The translations under genes and the position numbers were made by a program. Below are positions 50,302-59,000 of a stretch of 64,000 nucleotides of DNA, piece by piece. Numbering within the stretch: the first letter of the stretch is position 1; the number at the start of each line of letters is the position of its first letter. Source of the DNA: Hamadaea tsunoensis DSM 44101. Its GTDB lineage: Bacteria > Actinomycetota > Actinomycetes > Mycobacteriales > Micromonosporaceae. The stretch is from NCBI RefSeq assembly GCF_000428945.1, contig NZ_AUAX01000018.1:208927-272926 (forward strand). The letters are read 5' to 3'. The notes under the pieces were generated by a model. The model saw only the letters and a program-made list of their open reading frames with translations, did not search any database and had not been told where the DNA came from.

Positions 50302-52377
50302 GTGTCCGAGGAAGAACGCCAGATCGCCATCGAGCAGCAAGTCGTCGACAAGGTCTACGAGCGCCTGGAGGTCATGCGTACGCAGACCCGGGAGCTGGAA
50401 CGGGAGGGCTACGGACGGGCGGCCGGCGGGCCGGTCACCGGACTGGTCGAGCGCGACGCGATGGTGCTCAAGGCGGCGGCCAAGATGTCCGAGCTCAACG
50501 GACAGGAGGAGGGGATCGTCTTCGGGCGGCTCGACTTCGACGGCGGCGACACCTACCGGATCGGCCGGCTGGGCGTACGCGACGAGGACCGGGAGCCGCT
50601 CGTCGTGGACTGGCGGGCACCGGCGGCCGCGCCGTTCTACCGGGCCACGACCGGTGAGCCGCTCGGAGTGGACCGGCGGCGCGTCATCGTGTGCGACGGT
50701 CCGAAGGTGGTCGCGCTGGATGACGAGGTGCTGTCGGGCACCGAGGTCGAGGGCGTCGTCGGCGAGGGCGCGCTGCTGCGGTCGCTGACCCGGGAACGCG
50801 GCGAGCACATGCGCGACATCGTCACCACGATCCAGCGCGAACAGGACGAGGCCATCCGCGCGCCCTCCCACGGCGTCACGCTGATCACCGGCGGCCCCGG
50901 GACCGGCAAGACGCAGGTCGCGCTGCACCGGGCGGCGTACCTGCTCTACTCCGAGCGCGGCCGGTACGCCGACGGCCGCGTCCTCGTCGTCGGCCCCTCG
51001 ACCGTGTTCACCGAATACATCGGGCGGGTCCTGCCCGGGCTGGGGGAGGACAGCGTCCACTTGCGAGCGATCGGGGAGCTGTTCGACGGTGTCGTCGCCA
51101 CCCGGCGCGACCCCGCCGACGTGGCCAGGAGGAAGGGCAGCCTGGGCATGGTGCGCGTACTCACCGAACTGGCCTGGGACACGCCGCCGGGCGCACCGGA
51201 CCGCCTGCGTACGCTGAGAAAGGATGATCTGGAAAGGCTGCGGGCCGAGGCGCGCAAGCGGTGCGAGGCGCTCGGGGTGAAGCCCAACGGCGGCCGGGCG
51301 ATCGCGGCGGGCGTGCTCGCGGAGGCGCTCGACGGCGAGGACGTGCCGGAGGCGTTCCTGCGGGCGTGGTGGCCGGCGCTGACGCCGCGCGACGTGCTGC
51401 CCGCGCAGAACGGCGAGTGGACGGTCGACGACGTGCCGCTGCTCGACGAGCTGGCCGAGATCCTCGGGCCGCCGCAGCTGGAGACCGTCGCGGTGCCGGA
51501 GTGGAAGGCGCGCGAGCTGAGCAGCGGCGAGCGGATGGCCGAGACGTTCGTGCTCAGCTGGAGCCTCAACGACGGCTGGCAGCTGTTCGCGCCGGGCCTC
51601 GCGACCCCGATGGCCGCCTCCGGGCAGGCGCTCGACCACAACGACTACTGGGGCGCGCAGCGCTGGGCGTCGGCGATCATCGCCCGCGAGGGCCACAAGG
51701 TCGTCGCCTGGAACGACGGCTTCGACCCCTACGGCGAGGAGGCGTACGTGCCGGTCCTGGCCGAACCGCTGCCGGTCGCCGTGCCCGAGGAGATCGCGCC
51801 GGACGCGTACCTGCACGTCATCCTGGACGAGGCGCAGGACCTGTCGCCGATGGAATGCCGGATGATCGCCCGCCGCGCCGCGCACGCGTCGATGACGATC
51901 GTCGGCGACCTCGGCCAGGCCACCCATCCGCTGGCGGTCACCACCTGGCCGGAGCTCGTCCAGCGGCTCGGCAAGCACCAGCTGCGGATGCTCGACCTGC
52001 CGACGGGATACCGCGTACCGCAGGTCATCGCCGACTTCGCCGCGCGGGCCCTGGCGCCGGAGATCGAACCCACCCGCTCGTTCCGGCCCGGCGGGGTCCT
52101 GGAGATCCGGGCCGTGGACGACCTCGCGGCGGCGGTCGCCGCCGAGCGCGGCACGGTCATCGCCCCGGACCGGATCGCCGGCGCGCTCGGCGCCCTCCCG
52201 GTCAGCCTGGTCAAGGGACTGGAGTTCGACCGGGTCGTCCTCGTGGAACCGGCGGACATCGTCGCGGCGGAACCCCGCGGGATGAACCGGTTGTACGTGG
52301 CGCTGACGCGGGCGGTGGCGGAACTGGTCGTCCTGCACACCAAGCCGCTGCCCGACAACCTTCTCGACCCCGGCTAG
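50302..52377 (+). CDS. helR: HelR/HelD-type RNA polymerase-recycling motor ATPase
   Basis: 691 residues from GTG 50302 (VSEEERQIAIEQQ), behind AAGGGAG. It is a UvrD/Rep-like superfamily 1 ATPase. An N-terminal coiled coil (QQVVDKVYERLEVMRTQTRELEREG, in part) is the arm that enters RNA polymerase. Further landmarks: Walker A ITGGPGTGKTQVALHR, HVILDEAQDLSPMECRM (Walker B/DEAQ), VGDLGQATHP, GYRVP, LVKGLEFDRVVLVEP and YVALTRAVAELVVLH. Size and motif set match actinobacterial HelD/HelR, which removes stalled RNA polymerase and can protect against rifamycins. It is divergent from a GNAT gene; a bidirectional terminator follows. Confidence 0.85.
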   Translation: MSEEERQIAIEQQVVDKVYERLEVMRTQTRELEREGYGRAAGGPVTGLVERDAMVLKAAAKMSELNGQEEGIVFGRLDFDGGDTYRIGRLGVRDEDREPLVVDWRAPAAAPFYRATTGEPLGVDRRRVIVCDGPKVVALDDEVLSGTEVEGVVGEGALLRSLTRERGEHMRDIVTTIQREQDEAIRAPSHGVTLITGGPGTGKTQVALHRAAYLLYSERGRYADGRVLVVGPSTVFTEYIGRVLPGLGEDSVHLRAIGELFDGVVATRRDPADVARRKGSLGMVRVLTELAWDTPPGAPDRLRTLRKDDLERLRAEARKRCEALGVKPNGGRAIAAGVLAEALDGEDVPEAFLRAWWPALTPRDVLPAQNGEWTVDDVPLLDELAEILGPPQLETVAVPEWKARELSSGERMAETFVLSWSLNDGWQLFAPGLATPMAASGQALDHNDYWGAQRWASAIIAREGHKVVAWNDGFDPYGEEAYVPVLAEPLPVAVPEEIAPDAYLHVILDEAQDLSPMECRMIARRAAHASMTIVGDLGQATHPLAVTTWPELVQRLGKHQLRMLDLPTGYRVPQVIADFAARALAPEIEPTRSFRPGGVLEIRAVDDLAAAVAAERGTVIAPDRIAGALGALPVSLVKGLEFDRVVLVEPADIVAAEPRGMNRLYVALTRAVAELVVLHTKPLPDNLLDPG

Positions 52378-52413
52378 GTCCAATGTAGACCGGGGGCTCT
52401 CGTCAGCGGGGCG

Positions 52414-52447
52414 CGAACGCCGAGCACGACAGCGTGCCCGGCGTTCG
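52414..52447. terminator. Bidirectional stem-loop between helR and the NTPase pair
   Basis: Stem 52414-52428 (CGAACGCCGAGCACG) with 52433-52447, 14 of 15 pairs, 4-base loop, between convergent stop codons. Confidence 0.7.
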
Positions 52448-52465
52448 TCGGTGTCGTACGGCTGG

Positions 52466-53080
52466 TCAGTGCGCCGCCTTCGGCGCCGGTACGCCCGGCA
52501 GGCTGAGCACCTGGTCGAGGCGCTCCTCGACGCTGCCCTTGACGATGTGCACGGGCAGCCCGAGGGTGTCGACGATCTCCAGCATGAGCTTGTCGGACAG
52601 GACCCGGAAGTACTCGCTGATCGGGTCGTGGCCGTCCGGCAGCGGGCGCTCGTTCGGGCAGTGCACGATCAGGTCGTAGCCGGCCCGGGCGTGCGCCTGC
52701 GCCAGTAATCCGACCTGGTCCACGACCTCCTCGAACACCGCGGTGGGCGCCGGCCGGGCGATGTCGCCGAGTTCGGTGGGCGGCTGCGGGTAGCGGCCGA
52801 CCGAGAGGCGTACCTTGCTGTAGACCCACTCGTGCAGGATCGAGCCGTCCGACAGGAACCCGGCGGGCGCGGCCGCCTCCTCGACGGCCCGCTCGGCGTA
52901 GCGGCGGACGGCCAGCTGGATCAGTTCCGCCTCGGTCGTCTCCTCGAGCGCCTTGGGCACGCCGCCGGCCGGGTCGCGCATCGCGCTGCCGTGCGTGCGG
53001 GGCAGGCCGAGCAGATTGGACAGTTCGGTGGTGAGCGTCGTCTTCCCATTGCCGTACGCGCCGACGAACGCGATTCGCAT
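52466..53080 (-). CDS. Small P-loop NTPase, second of a tandem pair
   Basis: 204 residues from ATG 53080. Walker A is GAYGNGKTT at the N-terminus (MRIAFVGAYGNGKTTLTTEL). The body shares an aligned core with the neighbouring gene: GLPRTHGSAMRD, LIQLAVRRYAERA, GFLSDGSILHEWVYSKVRLSVG, DLIVHCPNE and PVHIVKGSVEERLDQV. The fold resembles AAA_28 / nucleoside-kinase-like NTPases (NadR kinase style). The DGSxLHEW block is conserved in both paralogues and is a candidate catalytic or substrate-binding site. It lies 44 bp downstream of its paralogue, so the two are co-transcribed and may form a heterodimer (inference). Confidence 0.78.
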   Translation of the reverse strand: MRIAFVGAYGNGKTTLTTELSNLLGLPRTHGSAMRDPAGGVPKALEETTEAELIQLAVRRYAERAVEEAAAPAGFLSDGSILHEWVYSKVRLSVGRYPQPPTELGDIARPAPTAVFEEVVDQVGLLAQAHARAGYDLIVHCPNERPLPDGHDPISEYFRVLSDKLMLEIVDTLGLPVHIVKGSVEERLDQVLSLPGVPAPKAAH

Positions 53081-53124
53081 AGTGCCCTCTCCCTCTGTGG
53101 TGGCTGGTGGGCCGGTGGCTGGTG

Positions 53125-53829
53125 TCAGTGCACCGGATCGGCGGCGCGTTCGAGTTCGCCGCGCATGTCGATCAGGGCGTACTCCGCCTCGGCCAGCGCG
53201 ATCGCTTCCTCGATGCTCACGACCGGCTTGAACTTGAAGATATCGATGATCTTCTCCAGCCGCTCGGCGACGGTGCCGCCCGCGGTGTAGACCGGGATGT
53301 CGAGCTCGACCAGCGTCTTGAGCAGGAGCTCCTCGGCCAGCTGGCGGAACTTCTCGTTGACCGGGCGGTGGCCGTCCTCGACGATCGGGAACTCGATGGG
53401 CAGGTGCACGAACGCGTCGTACGCCGCCTTGGCGTGCTGCTTGGCCGGTACGCCGATCTGCCGCATGACCTCGGCGTAGAACCGGATGTCGTCGGGCAGT
53501 TCGATGGTGTCGAGGTTCACCGAGTCGTTCGGGTTGATGCCGACGGCGACCCGCACGGTGGCGTAGGACCACTCGTGCAGGGTGGAGCCGTCGGAGATGA
53601 AACCGTCGGGCAGGTGGCTCTCGGCCACGGCCCGCCCCTGGTTGCGCCGGCAGATCAGCATGATGATCTCGGCGCCGTTGCACTCTTCGAGGGTCTTGCC
53701 GGGCACCGAGATCGGCAGCAGTTCCCGCATGGTCAGCGCGGAGGTGCGCGGTACGCCGGTGAGGTGCGCGACCGCCATGCTGGTGAGCGTCTTGCCGACC
53801 GAATAGGTGCCGGAGATAGCCAGTCTCAA
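53125..53829 (-). CDS. Small P-loop NTPase, first of a tandem pair, TTG start
   Basis: 234 residues if begun at TTG 53829, which follows a near-perfect AGGAGG with five bases of spacing. An in-frame ATG at 54048 would add 73 residues of low-complexity sequence without a ribosome site. Walker A is GTYSVGKTL (LRLAISGTYSVGKTLTSMAV). The order GVPRTSALTMRELL, LICRRNQGRA, GFISDGSTLHEWSYATVRVAVG, AFVHLPIEFP and PVYTAGGTVAERLEKI mirrors the downstream paralogue. Probably a nucleotide- or metabolite-phosphorylating enzyme or switch. It is divergent from an MmyB-type XRE regulator at 54283 across a 450-bp AT-richer spacer. Confidence 0.75.
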   Translation of the reverse strand: MRLAISGTYSVGKTLTSMAVAHLTGVPRTSALTMRELLPISVPGKTLEECNGAEIIMLICRRNQGRAVAESHLPDGFISDGSTLHEWSYATVRVAVGINPNDSVNLDTIELPDDIRFYAEVMRQIGVPAKQHAKAAYDAFVHLPIEFPIVEDGHRPVNEKFRQLAEELLLKTLVELDIPVYTAGGTVAERLEKIIDIFKFKPVVSIEEAIALAEAEYALIDMRGELERAADPVH

Positions 53830-54282
53830 CGTGTCCTCCTGCTGGAATCGCTGTGGATCGGCGAAAGGTGAATCGGCGAAAGTGGACTGACGGTCGCGAC
53901 CCGTGAGACCCAGCATCGCAGCGCCCGCCGGGGCGGCCCAGCCGCCAGCGTCAACAGCACGCACGGCACCATGTGTGGCACCAACAGCCGGCGGGGCTCC
54001 GGTTAAGTCTTTGTAAGATAGATCATCCGTAATATATGGCGAGTTCATGGGTTTTCTGGCATTTGTCCACGCGCGACTTGCCGGTATTGCGGGAGTTCAG
54101 GGGGTACCGGGGGAAGGTGAGCTGACGAACGTACGGTCACCGACGTCAGTTGCGGTAACCGACCGTGGAAGTGATACACACGAATGGTTATCAAGGCTGG
54201 TCGTCCTGAGTGGACGTCATGTGCGCCGATGCCATGACGACTTACTCCGGCGGCGAAGCACGACGACAAAGCGGGGTACAAG
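53830..54282. other. Long divergent spacer between NTPase pair and XRE regulator
   Basis: 453 bp without a credible gene and visibly AT-richer than the flanks (GTAATATATGG near 54030). It holds two copies of ATCGGCGAAAG 15 bp apart (near 53857 and 53872) and a dyad-like ACGGTCACCG...CGGTAACCGACCGT region near 54131-54165. It probably contains both divergent promoters and regulator sites. Confidence 0.5.
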
Positions 54283-55113
54283 ATGGACCAGAAGCGTTCC
54301 ACCGTCGCCGATCGCCGGCTCAACGAACTCGGTAGCTTCCTGGCCGCCCGGCGGGCGGAGGTGACGCCTACCGAGGTAGGCCTGCCACACACCGGCTCCC
54401 GCCGGTTACGCGGCCTGCGCCGGGAGGAGGTCGCGATGCTCGCGGGGGTCGGCGCGTCCTGGTACGCCTGGATCGAGCAGGGCCGGGCCAAGAACGTCTC
54501 GCCGAGCGTCCTGTCGGCCATCGCGAACGTGCTGCGGCTCAACGAGGCGCAACGGCAGTACATGATGCGCATGGCCGGCTACGCGGCACCCGTCGTGCCC
54601 GGCCGCACCGCCGTGGTCGACCACGAGCTGACCGGTCCCGTCGTCGACAGCTTCCTGCCCAACCCGGCGTACTTCCTCGACCGCTACTGGAACATCGTGG
54701 CCGCCAACGTGGCGGCCCGGCGGCTGCTCGACGTCGACGGGCCGTGCAACTACCTCGACCTCCTCTTCGGGCACCCGGCCTCCCGCGAGCGCTTCCCGCA
54801 CTGGGAGCACGAGGCGGCCGAGGCCGCCGGCCGGCTGCGCGCACAGCGGGCCGAACTGCTCGACGACCCGGTCTTCGAGGCGCTCATCCGCCGGCTGCGG
54901 GCCAAGAGCCCCGCCTTCACCGAGGTGTGGGACCGGCACATCGTCAGCAACGAGGCCGCGTCGGTGCAGACCCTGCACCATCCCCAGCTCGGGCGCGTGT
55001 CGCTCCAGCAGCTGTGGCTGCAGATCGCGGCGTACCCGGGGTTGCAGTTGGTGCTGCTGCATCCCGGCGTACGCGAATCGGCGGGCCGGGGGACGTTGCG
55101 CGCCGCGGCCTGA
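54283..55113 (+). CDS. XRE family regulator with MmyB-like sensor domain
   Basis: 276 residues from ATG 54283. HTH: RRLRGLRREEVAMLAGVGASWYAWIEQGRA, a recognisable MmyB-group helix-turn-helix. The PAS-like sensor follows: FLPNPAYFLDRYWNIVAANVAARRLL, NYLDLLFGHPASRERFPHWE, SPAFTEVWDRHIV and LQIAAYPGLQLVLLHPG. Members bind long-chain acyl ligands. It is divergent from the tandem P-loop NTPases, its most likely targets. It converges on the HTH-NACHT gene with only four bases between stops. Confidence 0.87.
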   Translation: MDQKRSTVADRRLNELGSFLAARRAEVTPTEVGLPHTGSRRLRGLRREEVAMLAGVGASWYAWIEQGRAKNVSPSVLSAIANVLRLNEAQRQYMMRMAGYAAPVVPGRTAVVDHELTGPVVDSFLPNPAYFLDRYWNIVAANVAARRLLDVDGPCNYLDLLFGHPASRERFPHWEHEAAEAAGRLRAQRAELLDDPVFEALIRRLRAKSPAFTEVWDRHIVSNEAASVQTLHHPQLGRVSLQQLWLQIAAYPGLQLVLLHPGVRESAGRGTLRAAA

Positions 55114-55117
55114 CGGC

Positions 55118-57397
55118 TCACGACTGCGGGTCTCCGCGCCGACCCTCAGCCGCGAGGCTCTGCTGGAGCCGGGTGTGGCGGAACTGGTAGACCGCGCCGG
55201 ACTGGCGCAGCACCCCCCGCCGGTAGGCATCGTCCAGAAAGGACATGGGGCGCCACGGTAGGCGGCCGGTCAGCGGCAGCCAGACGCGGCCGAACACGAT
55301 CCACTGACCCCAGGCCGTGAAGGCGAGCACGTAGGCGAGCCCGGCGCTCAGCCCGCCGACGACGCCGATGGTGAGGCCGGCGCCGAGACTCCATTCCATC
55401 GGGCCGAGGAGCGGCTGGAGCGCGGCGCGTACCAGCCATCCGCCGCCGACGATCGTGCCGACGAACGGTGGGAAGAGCACTGCGACCTGGCGCAGGACCG
55501 TGGTGCGGTTCATCGCCAGCAGGCCGGCCGGGTCGGGGGCGGCGATCAGGTCCGCGGGGGAGTCCAGCGCGGCCGCGGCGGCGAACACCAGGCCGGCCGC
55601 GACGCCGAACAGGATGCCCATGAACAGCGCGTCGACGAGGCTGTAGCGGACGAGGTCGGCCACCGTGACACCGGCCGCCCGGCCGTGCAGCACCGCCTGG
55701 GTGAAGATGAGCGCCGGGCCGAACGCGATCCCGACCGCCGCGCCGCCGAGCACGCCGGCCGCGCCCCGGCGCAGGACTTCGCGCGCGTCGCGATACGGCA
55801 GGCCGGCCAGGCGCAACCGGAACCGGCCCGGCGCCGGGCCGTCCGGGCGGCGGGCCAGCAGGACCAGGTAGACCACGCCCAGCGGAATCCCGATGACCGG
55901 GCCGACCAGGAGGCCGTCCAGCGCCGCGGCGCGCAGGCCCGCCACCGGGCCGCCGTAGCCGACCACGTCGAACGGCAGCACCACCAGGCCGTCGACCAGG
56001 GCGGCGGCCAGCGTGGCGACCAGGGTCGTGACGATCACGCGTACGCGCAGGGGCAGGGTGGCCGCCAGCTGCCACCAGGCCAGGTCGGCGGAGCCGCGCC
56101 GGTGCAGGTGCCGGGCGAGGTGGCCGAGCCAGCCCGTGGCAGCACGGGCGTTCCAGTGCGCCTCGACCGGCCCCGGCCGCCCGTAGACCGCCGGGGTGAA
56201 GGCGGCCAGGAGGTGCTCCTCGATGGCGTACGCGGAGGGGAACCGGTCACCGTCCATCAAGGACGCCGGGTCGGCGCCGGGCTCGTCGCTGTAGACGGTG
56301 CGGGCCAGGGCCACCATGAGAGGCGTACGCAGCGTGGCGGCGAGCCCGCCACCGGCCGCATCGTCGAGGGCGGCCAGCACCGGGGACCACGGCGTACCGG
56401 ATGTCGGGCGGGTGGTGCGGGGCAGATAGGTCACGACCTCGGCCGCCGCCAGGTCGCACAGCTCGATCCCGGCGGCCGCGGTGAGGACGCCGCCCGTCGC
56501 GACGGCGTCGGCGTACTGGTCCGGGCGGCTGGTCAGGACGAGCGGCATCGGGGTGGCGCTCAACGCGCGCAGGGCCGCCGCGCGCAGGCCGGGTGCGAGT
56601 TCGTCGAAGCCGTCCAGGACCGGCAGGACGCGGTTCGCCTCGACCAGCGCGGCCGCGTACGTGCGGCCGGTCGGCGTGCGGGCGGCCAGGCCGGGGTGGT
56701 CGCGCAGCAGCCGGCCGATGAGCCAGTCGCGCAGCGGTTCGGCGGCCGGGTTCCAGGAACCGATGCCGAAGACGACGGCCACCGGATCGGCGGCGGTACG
56801 CGTACGCGCGTGCTCCAGCACGAACCGGATCGCCAGGACGGTCTTGCCCGCCCCGGCTTCGCCGAGCACGACCAGCCGCCCGGACGGTACGCGGCGGTGG
56901 ACGGCGGCCACCTCGTCGAGCGTGCCGGCCAGGTCGAGCGGGTCGGCGTCGTCCTCGCGTACCTTCCGGATGCTGTCCCAGAAGTCGATGAGCCGATCCG
57001 GCGCGGCCCGCCAGCGTACGCGCAGCGGGAACGGATCGTGCAGGCGCTGCTGCTCCTCCTCGCGCTGCCAGCGTGCGGACACCACCTGGGCGAGCTGCCC
57101 GGCCGCCTCGGCCAGACCGTCGCGGTCGGCGGGCGCCGGTTGCGGTCGCGGCTCGGCGGCCGGCTGCGCCTCGACCGCCGGATCCGATCCGGTCAGCAGC
57201 CGTCGGCGCTGCTCCGGGGCGAGGTCCAGCGCCTCGGCGATCAGGTTCATCGTGCCCAGCCGCGGATCGACCGGCTCGCCGCGCTCCAGCCGGCGGATCG
57301 TGCGGACGCCGACGCCCGAGCGCTCGGCGAGCTGTTCCTGGGTCAGCCCGGCGGCCCGCCGCAGTTCCCGCAGCGGCGGCCTCGGCTGCGGGTCCAC
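55118..57397 (-). CDS. HTH-NACHT-transmembrane STAND protein
   Basis: 759 residues from GTG 57397 behind GGGGAGG. Residues 1-60 are an XRE HTH (LRELRRAAGLTQEQLAERSGVGVRTIRRLERG). After a linker, a NACHT ATPase follows: Walker A GEAGAGKT (179-186), Walker B VLPVLDGFDEL (259-267) and LVLTSRPDQY (sensor). From about 455 to 720 there are several hydrophobic helices (VIVTTLVATLAAALVDGLVVL; GAAAVGIAFGPALIFTQAVL; ALFMGILFGVAAGLVFAAAAAL). The end is AVYQFRHTRLQQSLA. A DNA-binding-type HTH, a NACHT switch and a membrane domain in one chain could couple nucleotide-controlled assembly to the membrane, as in some bacterial immune NACHTs. That role is inference. Confidence 0.84.
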   Translation of the reverse strand: MDPQPRPPLRELRRAAGLTQEQLAERSGVGVRTIRRLERGEPVDPRLGTMNLIAEALDLAPEQRRRLLTGSDPAVEAQPAAEPRPQPAPADRDGLAEAAGQLAQVVSARWQREEEQQRLHDPFPLRVRWRAAPDRLIDFWDSIRKVREDDADPLDLAGTLDEVAAVHRRVPSGRLVVLGEAGAGKTVLAIRFVLEHARTRTAADPVAVVFGIGSWNPAAEPLRDWLIGRLLRDHPGLAARTPTGRTYAAALVEANRVLPVLDGFDELAPGLRAAALRALSATPMPLVLTSRPDQYADAVATGGVLTAAAGIELCDLAAAEVVTYLPRTTRPTSGTPWSPVLAALDDAAGGGLAATLRTPLMVALARTVYSDEPGADPASLMDGDRFPSAYAIEEHLLAAFTPAVYGRPGPVEAHWNARAATGWLGHLARHLHRRGSADLAWWQLAATLPLRVRVIVTTLVATLAAALVDGLVVLPFDVVGYGGPVAGLRAAALDGLLVGPVIGIPLGVVYLVLLARRPDGPAPGRFRLRLAGLPYRDAREVLRRGAAGVLGGAAVGIAFGPALIFTQAVLHGRAAGVTVADLVRYSLVDALFMGILFGVAAGLVFAAAAALDSPADLIAAPDPAGLLAMNRTTVLRQVAVLFPPFVGTIVGGGWLVRAALQPLLGPMEWSLGAGLTIGVVGGLSAGLAYVLAFTAWGQWIVFGRVWLPLTGRLPWRPMSFLDDAYRRGVLRQSGAVYQFRHTRLQQSLAAEGRRGDPQS

Positions 57398-57595
57398 CCG
57401 GCGCCTCCCCAGGTACGCGGTCTGATGTGGACGAGTTTACCGGACCGGCCAGGTATGGCCGGTCGCCGACCTGGTTCCCGGTCCGGCCGCGCGCCCACGA
57501 TGACCGGCGCTGTACGCGTACACGTGAACTGAGGGAGGGATGACCTTCACCGACCGGTCGGTGGTCACCCAGGAAGACCAGCGCACGGGCGATCT

Positions 57596-57619
57596 GAAAC
57601 CTTGCTTGCAATCGGTTTC
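57596..57619. promoter_or_regulatory. LacI-type operator upstream of the carbohydrate operon
   Basis: GAAACC (57596-57601) and GGTTTC (57614-57619) flank a TTGC..GCAA core. GAAAnC...GnTTTC and TTGCAA-like centres are typical of LacI/GalR operators. No LacI gene is in the window. Confidence 0.5.
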
Positions 57620-57670
57620 GTAGCCGTAGCGCAGCGCGAACAAGATCTGGCAGCGCTTGTTGGGCACTCC

Positions 57671-57699
57671 TTGACGAAATCGATTGCATCGTGTTCACT
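57671..57699 (+). promoter_or_regulatory. Putative promoter with an embedded LacI half-site
   Basis: TTGACG (57671-57676), a 17-base spacer and TTCACT (57694-57699) form a sigma70-like promoter. The spacer includes CGAAATCGATTGCATCG, related to the operator at 57596, so a repressor would sit between the boxes. Confidence 0.45.
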
Positions 57700-57736
57700 A
57701 CGAGCCAATCGATTCCCGACCGGAAGCGAAGGTCAC

Positions 57737-58930
57737 ATGCCGGACATGCGTACGTCATCGGTCCACAACGGCTGGACGCGGTGGAGTGCGGCTCTGGTGG
57801 CGGCCCTCGCTCTGGCGACGACGGCGTGCACACACCGGGGAGCGGACATGACGGATGCTGCACCGGGGCAGTTCGTGCTCACCGGCGTACGCGACGTGAC
57901 GCGGGTGGCGCAGCTGACCGGGCCCGACTCGGCCAACGCGACCGACCGGTTCGAGGTCGCCGGGCAGGACCTGGGATCGATGTTCGAGATGGACGGCAAG
58001 ACGTGGTTCGTGTTCGGCGACACCTTCGGCCGCCGCGAACCGGGACTCACCGGTGGCGGTGGCGAGGAATGGCGGTCGAACACGCTGGCCTGGTCCACCG
58101 ACACGCGGCTCGAGGACGGCATCCGGCTCGACGGCTACATCGCCGACGAGCGGGGCCGGGCCAAGGAGCTGCTCTCCTCGGAGAAACTCGACAACACCGA
58201 GATGACCGTGATCCCGACCTACGGGTTCGCGGCCAACGGCGCCATGTATCTGGCGTACATGTCGGTACGCCACTGGGGCGAGCCGGGCGAGTGGGAGTGC
58301 AACGACTCCGGCCTCGCCAAGTCCGTCGACAAAGGACGGACCTGGACCAGGCTCGCCGCCCCCACCTGGAGCGGCGAGAGCAACTTCGTCCAGGTGAGCG
58401 TGGCCGAGCACGACGGCGACCTGTACTTCTGGGGCGTCACCCACGGGCGGTTCGGCGGCGTTCGGCTCATGAAGGTCGCGGTGGCCGAGGTGGAGACGCC
58501 GTCGGCGTACCGCTACTTCACCGGCACCGGTACGAACGGTGAGCCCGTGTGGTCGCCGGACCAGGACGCCGCCCGGACGATCGTCGACGACACGGTCGGC
58601 GAGCTGTCGGTGGTCTGGAACGGCTACCTCTCGCGGTGGCTGATGACCTACTCCAACGGCGGCGACGGCGGCACGAGCCTGCGCGAGGGCGTGACGCCGT
58701 GGGGCCCGTGGAGCGAGGCGCGAACGCTCGTCTCGAAGGCGGACGTTCCGGGCCTCTACGCGCCGTTCCTGTCCCCGGTGGCCGCGGCGACCAGCACCAG
58801 CACCATCTACTTCACGCTCTCGGTCTGGGATCCGTACAACGTTTACTGGTATAAAGCTGATCTTGTCACCGCCTCCGGCGGCAAGGGGGCGCCGTCGCGG
58901 ACGGCGTCGCAGGTCAGCGAGGTTTCTTAG
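57737..58930 (+). CDS. DUF4185 lipoprotein, first gene of carbohydrate operon
   Basis: 397 residues from ATG 57737 (another ATG at 57746 is possible), with GAAGG upstream. Signal peptide with lipobox LATTAC, so the mature protein is lipid-anchored at its cysteine. DUF4185 landmarks: VAGQDLGSMFEMDGKTWFVFGDTFG, NTLAWSTD, TVIPTYGFAANGAMYLAYMSVRHWG and GLYAPFLSP, a five-blade propeller related to glycosidase folds. In this position, before a sugar-binding protein and permeases, it may be a surface glycan-binding or glycan-cleaving component. It is separated from the binding-protein gene by 70 bp. Confidence 0.84.
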   Translation: MPDMRTSSVHNGWTRWSAALVAALALATTACTHRGADMTDAAPGQFVLTGVRDVTRVAQLTGPDSANATDRFEVAGQDLGSMFEMDGKTWFVFGDTFGRREPGLTGGGGEEWRSNTLAWSTDTRLEDGIRLDGYIADERGRAKELLSSEKLDNTEMTVIPTYGFAANGAMYLAYMSVRHWGEPGEWECNDSGLAKSVDKGRTWTRLAAPTWSGESNFVQVSVAEHDGDLYFWGVTHGRFGGVRLMKVAVAEVETPSAYRYFTGTGTNGEPVWSPDQDAARTIVDDTVGELSVVWNGYLSRWLMTYSNGGDGGTSLREGVTPWGPWSEARTLVSKADVPGLYAPFLSPVAAATSTSTIYFTLSVWDPYNVYWYKADLVTASGGKGAPSRTASQVSEVS

Positions 58931-59000
58931 GGCTGTACGCCCGCAGTTCGTCCTGCAAGATGTCGGCACGGTTCGGCGACGAGCCGCAGGAGGAGGAAAA

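Larger units (their letters stand above)
57398..57736. other. Spacer and promoter region upstream of the carbohydrate operon
   Basis: 339 bp with no gene. The part near 57596-57700 holds LacI-type dyads and a TTGACG promoter-like box. The part near 57400-57590, upstream of the HTH-NACHT start, shows nothing clear. Confidence 0.55.

Noticed and set aside
53830..54048. N-terminal extension of the first P-loop NTPase to ATG 54048
   Set aside because: The extra 73 residues are low complexity, there is no ribosome site, and TTG 53829 has AGGAGG at ideal spacing right before the conserved first strand.
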